From positions 17,366 through 81,365 of the forward strand of contig NZ_JBBCJO010000014.1 of NCBI RefSeq assembly GCF_037190085.1: DNA of 64,000 bases, written 5' to 3'. Positions 61,696 through 64,000 of this stretch are shown here, in pieces. The stretch is from Gemmatimonas aurantiaca (GTDB lineage: Bacteria > Gemmatimonadota > Gemmatimonadetes > Gemmatimonadales > Gemmatimonadaceae). Numbering within the stretch: position 1 is the first letter of the stretch; every line of letters begins with the position of its first letter. The notes under the pieces were generated by a model, which searched no databases, was not told the DNA's origin, and was given only the letters and a program-made list of their open reading frames with translations. The position numbers and the translations under genes are program-made.

Positions 61696-62004
61696 TCAGC
61701 GCGGACGACGCCAGAAGTACCATTCACGCGCGGCGGTCCATCCCTGGGCCGCCGCGTCGTGTTCTCCTGCCACGCAGCCCCCACACTCGACGGTGGCCCC
61801 GCGGTAGATCCCATCCAATTCGGCCAGCATTTCCCGCGTCTCCGCCGTCACGGGACGCGCCCGGATGCGACGCGCGATCTCGTGACGGACGGCCAGATCC
61901 TCGAGGTGGTCGGACGGGGTCGTATCGAGGGCCCGTTCGAGGCGATCGACGGCACGGGCCCACTGCGCCATCAACGCCGGCAACGCGAGACGCTCCAGGT
62001 TCAT
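61696..62004 (-). CDS. Hypothetical small protein
   Basis: A 102-residue protein, mostly helical and charged (RLERALDTTPSDHLEDLAVRHEIARRIRARP), with a CxxC-like pair near the end (VECGGCVAGEHDAA) and a tail AREWYFWRRPR. No family is recognised. ATG 62004 is the first start after the preceding cupin stop, 2 nt away. Likely co-transcribed with the cupin gene. Confidence 0.65.
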   Translation of the reverse strand: MNLERLALPALMAQWARAVDRLERALDTTPSDHLEDLAVRHEIARRIRARPVTAETREMLAELDGIYRGATVECGGCVAGEHDAAAQGWTAAREWYFWRRPR

Positions 62005-62006
62005 GA

Positions 62007-62399
62007 CTACGGGCGATCGTTCTTGAGTTCCACCACGATCACTTCGATCGGCTGCCGGGTGTTGTTCACATCGGCGTGCGTTTCTCCTTTCGGATCGGCG
62101 CCGAGCCAGTACGCCTTCCCCTTCTCCCACTTGTAGGTGTTCACCGTCTTGCCGGCCGGATTCACCACATCGAGCGTGCCATCTGTCAGGGCCACCAGGG
62201 CCCGCCCATGTTCATGTCGATGCTGCGTGAGCGGCTGGTTGGGCATGATGATGGACTTCCACACCTTCAGCTCGCTGTTCTCGAACTGCGGCTCGCGACG
62301 CGTCGCCGACTGCTGTTGCGCGCGCATCACGCCGGCACCGGCGGCAAAGGACAGCAGGGATGCAGCGACGACGATGCCTGCGTGACGGAGACTGGCCAT
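62007..62399 (-). CDS. Exported cupin-domain protein
   Basis: A 130-residue protein with a signal peptide (GIVVAASLLSFAAGAGVMRAQ). The cupin core shows QHRHEHGRALVALTDGTLDVVN (H60, H62 and H64 as likely metal ligands) and a second motif near KAYWLGADPKGETHADVNN. Cupins bind a metal and small ligands; the reaction cannot be read from the sequence. It lies 85 bp behind the LVIVD-type gene on the same strand. Confidence 0.8.
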   Translation of the reverse strand: MASLRHAGIVVAASLLSFAAGAGVMRAQQQSATRREPQFENSELKVWKSIIMPNQPLTQHRHEHGRALVALTDGTLDVVNPAGKTVNTYKWEKGKAYWLGADPKGETHADVNNTRQPIEVIVVELKNDRP

Positions 62400-62484
62400 G
62401 GCCGATCGGATGGTGTGAGTGGGAGAAGAGGAGAGGGCGTATCGTGTCCGGTGTTCTGCTACCTCGCCGGATTACCCGGCCCGG

Positions 62485-64000
62485 TTACATCGCCAGGGCG
62501 CGGAGATCCTGCAGCGACTTCTTGAGCAGGTCGACCTTGGCGCCATCGCAGCTGCGCGCGCCTTCCGCATCGCTCACCGCCTTGGCCAGCGCATCGTTGC
62601 GCGCCGCGCCGTTGGCCTTCTCGGCCGCCGCGATCTGCGTCCGCAACGCACTCACCGTGCCCGCCGCGCAGCCCTTGCGCTCGAGCTGATCGGTGAACGC
62701 CTTCGCCAGCGCGAAGCTGGGCGGCCACACGATCTTCGGCTGCCCCTGCGCGTTCAGGTAGTCCCACTTCACCGTGTTGGCGGCATCGATCTCGTTCTGC
62801 GAGATGTATTCGCTGGGCACCAACTGGGCCACGTCCATGCCACGCGCGATCTCGGAGCTCACGATGTTGCCGTTGTACCAGTACACCGACCACGAGCCGC
62901 CCATCTGCATGCGCGTACCATCCACCGGGCCACGATCGAACGACGCGATCTCCTTGGGATGTGACGCATCCGTCCAGTCGAACACCGAGATGCCGCCCTG
63001 ATACCATGCCTGCACCATCACGTCGCGGCCCGGGATCGGGATCAGCGAGCCGTTGTGCGCCACGCAGTTCTCGTTCGCGGTCTGGTAGGTCGGGATCTTG
63101 TAGTAGCTCTTGAACACGAGCTTCTTGTTCACGATCTCGAAGATCGCGTTGGCGCCCCACTCCGGCTTGTCGAGTGGACGGCACTTCGGCGCGCCACCGC
63201 CGCCCCATTCGTCGGAGAAGAGGATCTTCGTGCCGTCGTTGTTGAACGTGGCGGAGTGCCAGTAGGCGAAGTTGGAGTCGGCCACGGCGTCGAGACGCAC
63301 CGGTGCAACCGGGTTGCTGATGTCGAGCAGCAGACCGTGTCCTTCACACGCGCCGCCGGCCAGACCGAGCGACGGATACACCGTGATGTCGTGACACTGC
63401 GACGTCTCGTGAATGGCGCCACCCTTTTCCGGCGGATTCATCATGCCCTGGGCGGCCAGGAGACGCTTCACCGCGGCATCCACGAGCGGACGGGCGGCGG
63501 CCGAATCGGCGGCATTGGGCGTGGTCGCGCCGCGCGCCTTGACCAGACTGTCGAGCACCGGCTTCACGAACTGCGCCGGCACTTCGATTTCCTGATTCAT
63601 CGCCGGAATCATGATCATGAAGGCGCCTTTGGCTTTCATGGCATCCAGCTCGGCCTTGTCGGCGGCCGACGCGCCGTGCGTGCTCGGCGCATTCAGTCCG
63701 GCAAAGATGTTCGCCCGGCCCACGACCGCCGCCTTGCTCGGATCGGCCAACGGCACCTTGATGATCTCGATGCGCAGACGCGACGAGTTGGCTTCTCCGC
63801 TGGCCACGTTCGCGCATTCGGCGAGTTCACCACCCGGACGGATGCCCGACGAACCGGAGACGTAGATGTAGACGTTCTGCTTGTCCTTCGGGTCCTCGAG
63901 CACCGTGTGCGTGTGCGAGCCGCGGCACGTCTGCACATTGGCCACCAGCTTCGGCTCCCGGATGTTCGAGATGTCGAAGATGCGCACGCCGCGCATGCGC
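62485..64000 (-). CDS. LVIVD-repeat (YncE-like) exported protein, 5' end outside window
   Basis: At least 504 residues. Beta-propeller-like repeats contain the LVIVD signature: RGVRIFDISNIREPKLVANVQTC, later GLLLDISNPVAPVRLDAVADSNFAYWHSATFNNDG, and GGISVFDWTDASHPKEIASFDRG. LVIVD/choice-of-anchor proteins are exported and their ligands are mostly unknown. A Cys-rich C-terminal region (ERKGCAAGTVSALRTQIAAA) closes the protein. The start lies beyond base 64000 on the minus strand, so the signal peptide is not seen. Confidence 0.8.
   Translation of the reverse strand, partial: RMRGVRIFDISNIREPKLVANVQTCRGSHTHTVLEDPKDKQNVYIYVSGSSGIRPGGELAECANVASGEANSSRLRIEIIKVPLADPSKAAVVGRANIFAGLNAPSTHGASAADKAELDAMKAKGAFMIMIPAMNQEIEVPAQFVKPVLDSLVKARGATTPNAADSAAARPLVDAAVKRLLAAQGMMNPPEKGGAIHETSQCHDITVYPSLGLAGGACEGHGLLLDISNPVAPVRLDAVADSNFAYWHSATFNNDGTKILFSDEWGGGGAPKCRPLDKPEWGANAIFEIVNKKLVFKSYYKIPTYQTANENCVAHNGSLIPIPGRDVMVQAWYQGGISVFDWTDASHPKEIASFDRGPVDGTRMQMGGSWSVYWYNGNIVSSEIARGMDVAQLVPSEYISQNEIDAANTVKWDYLNAQGQPKIVWPPSFALAKAFTDQLERKGCAAGTVSALRTQIAAAEKANGAARNDALAKAVSDAEGARSCDGAKVDLLKKSLQDLRALAM

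Overview
The window is dense, about 64% GC, and carries genes on both strands with many 1-8 nt overlaps. The gene content points to the phylum Gemmatimonadota (a Gemmatimonas-like chromosome): TldD/TldE proteins, several M56 peptidase/BlaI pairs, DUF5916 and DUF4159 proteins, HEAT-repeat proteins, LVIVD-type proteins, many hybrid histidine kinases, and Tat signals. No rRNA, tRNA, insertion sequence, prophage or CRISPR array was seen. Lineage is inferred from gene families only.

Layout. 1-8.1 kb: end of a peptide-type ABC uptake operon (binding protein, two permeases), overlapped by a 1606-aa signalling protein that joins TPRs, HD-GYP, a GGDEF-type domain, an AAA/STAND-type ATPase and more TPRs. 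8.1-10.1 kb: beta-carbonic anhydrase and a RecF-like ATPase. 10.2-17.9 kb: an OmpR-type regulator, a hybrid histidine kinase, and a compact chaperone-usher-like fimbrial operon (pilin, chaperone, second pilin, usher). 18.0-21.5 kb: a divergent P450-like protein, an AlkC-type DNA glycosylase, a small exported protein and a PqiA-like membrane protein. 21.7-28.9 kb: a MoxR/DUF58/BatA-type operon. 29.0-32.2 kb: a TldE/TldD pair in which TldD has a Tat signal. 32.3-35.1 kb: a Tat-exported DUF4159 protein divergent from a BlaI repressor and an M56-TonB fusion, with a clear promoter and two operators between them. 35.1-40.4 kb: glutathione peroxidase, a lipoprotein binding protein coupled to a hybrid kinase, an FAD oxidoreductase and CsbD. 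40.7-47.8 kb: a signalling island (large hybrid kinase, a degenerate kinase, a NarL regulator, two receiver proteins, a DUF4397 lipoprotein). 47.8-50.7 kb: a 50-aa membrane protein, an outer-membrane protein and an unknown protein. 50.7-54.6 kb: an ECF sigma factor with a thioredoxin-TPR membrane protein, an SMR/Gdx exporter with a candidate guanidine-II riboswitch, and an exported cyclophilin. 54.7-61.3 kb: DUF5916, a HEAT-repeat protein, an M56-HEAT fusion and a second BlaI, with three copies of one operator. 61.4-64 kb: a GlsB/YeaQ-type protein, a small unknown, a cupin and an LVIVD-type protein cut by the window edge.

How the genes fit together. Envelope and signal transduction dominate. 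Two BlaI/M56 modules each have their own operator class: CTACTA-TAGT-type at 33.2 kb, and TGTTGAAATTTCAGCA-type at 58.6 and 61.3 kb. The second operator also lies in front of the HEAT/DUF5916 genes, behind an intrinsic terminator, which suggests a small regulon. The best candidates for something not yet described are this BlaI/M56-HEAT/HEAT/DUF5916 module, the giant c-di-GMP/ATPase fusion, and the Tat-exported TldD paired with a signal-less TldE.
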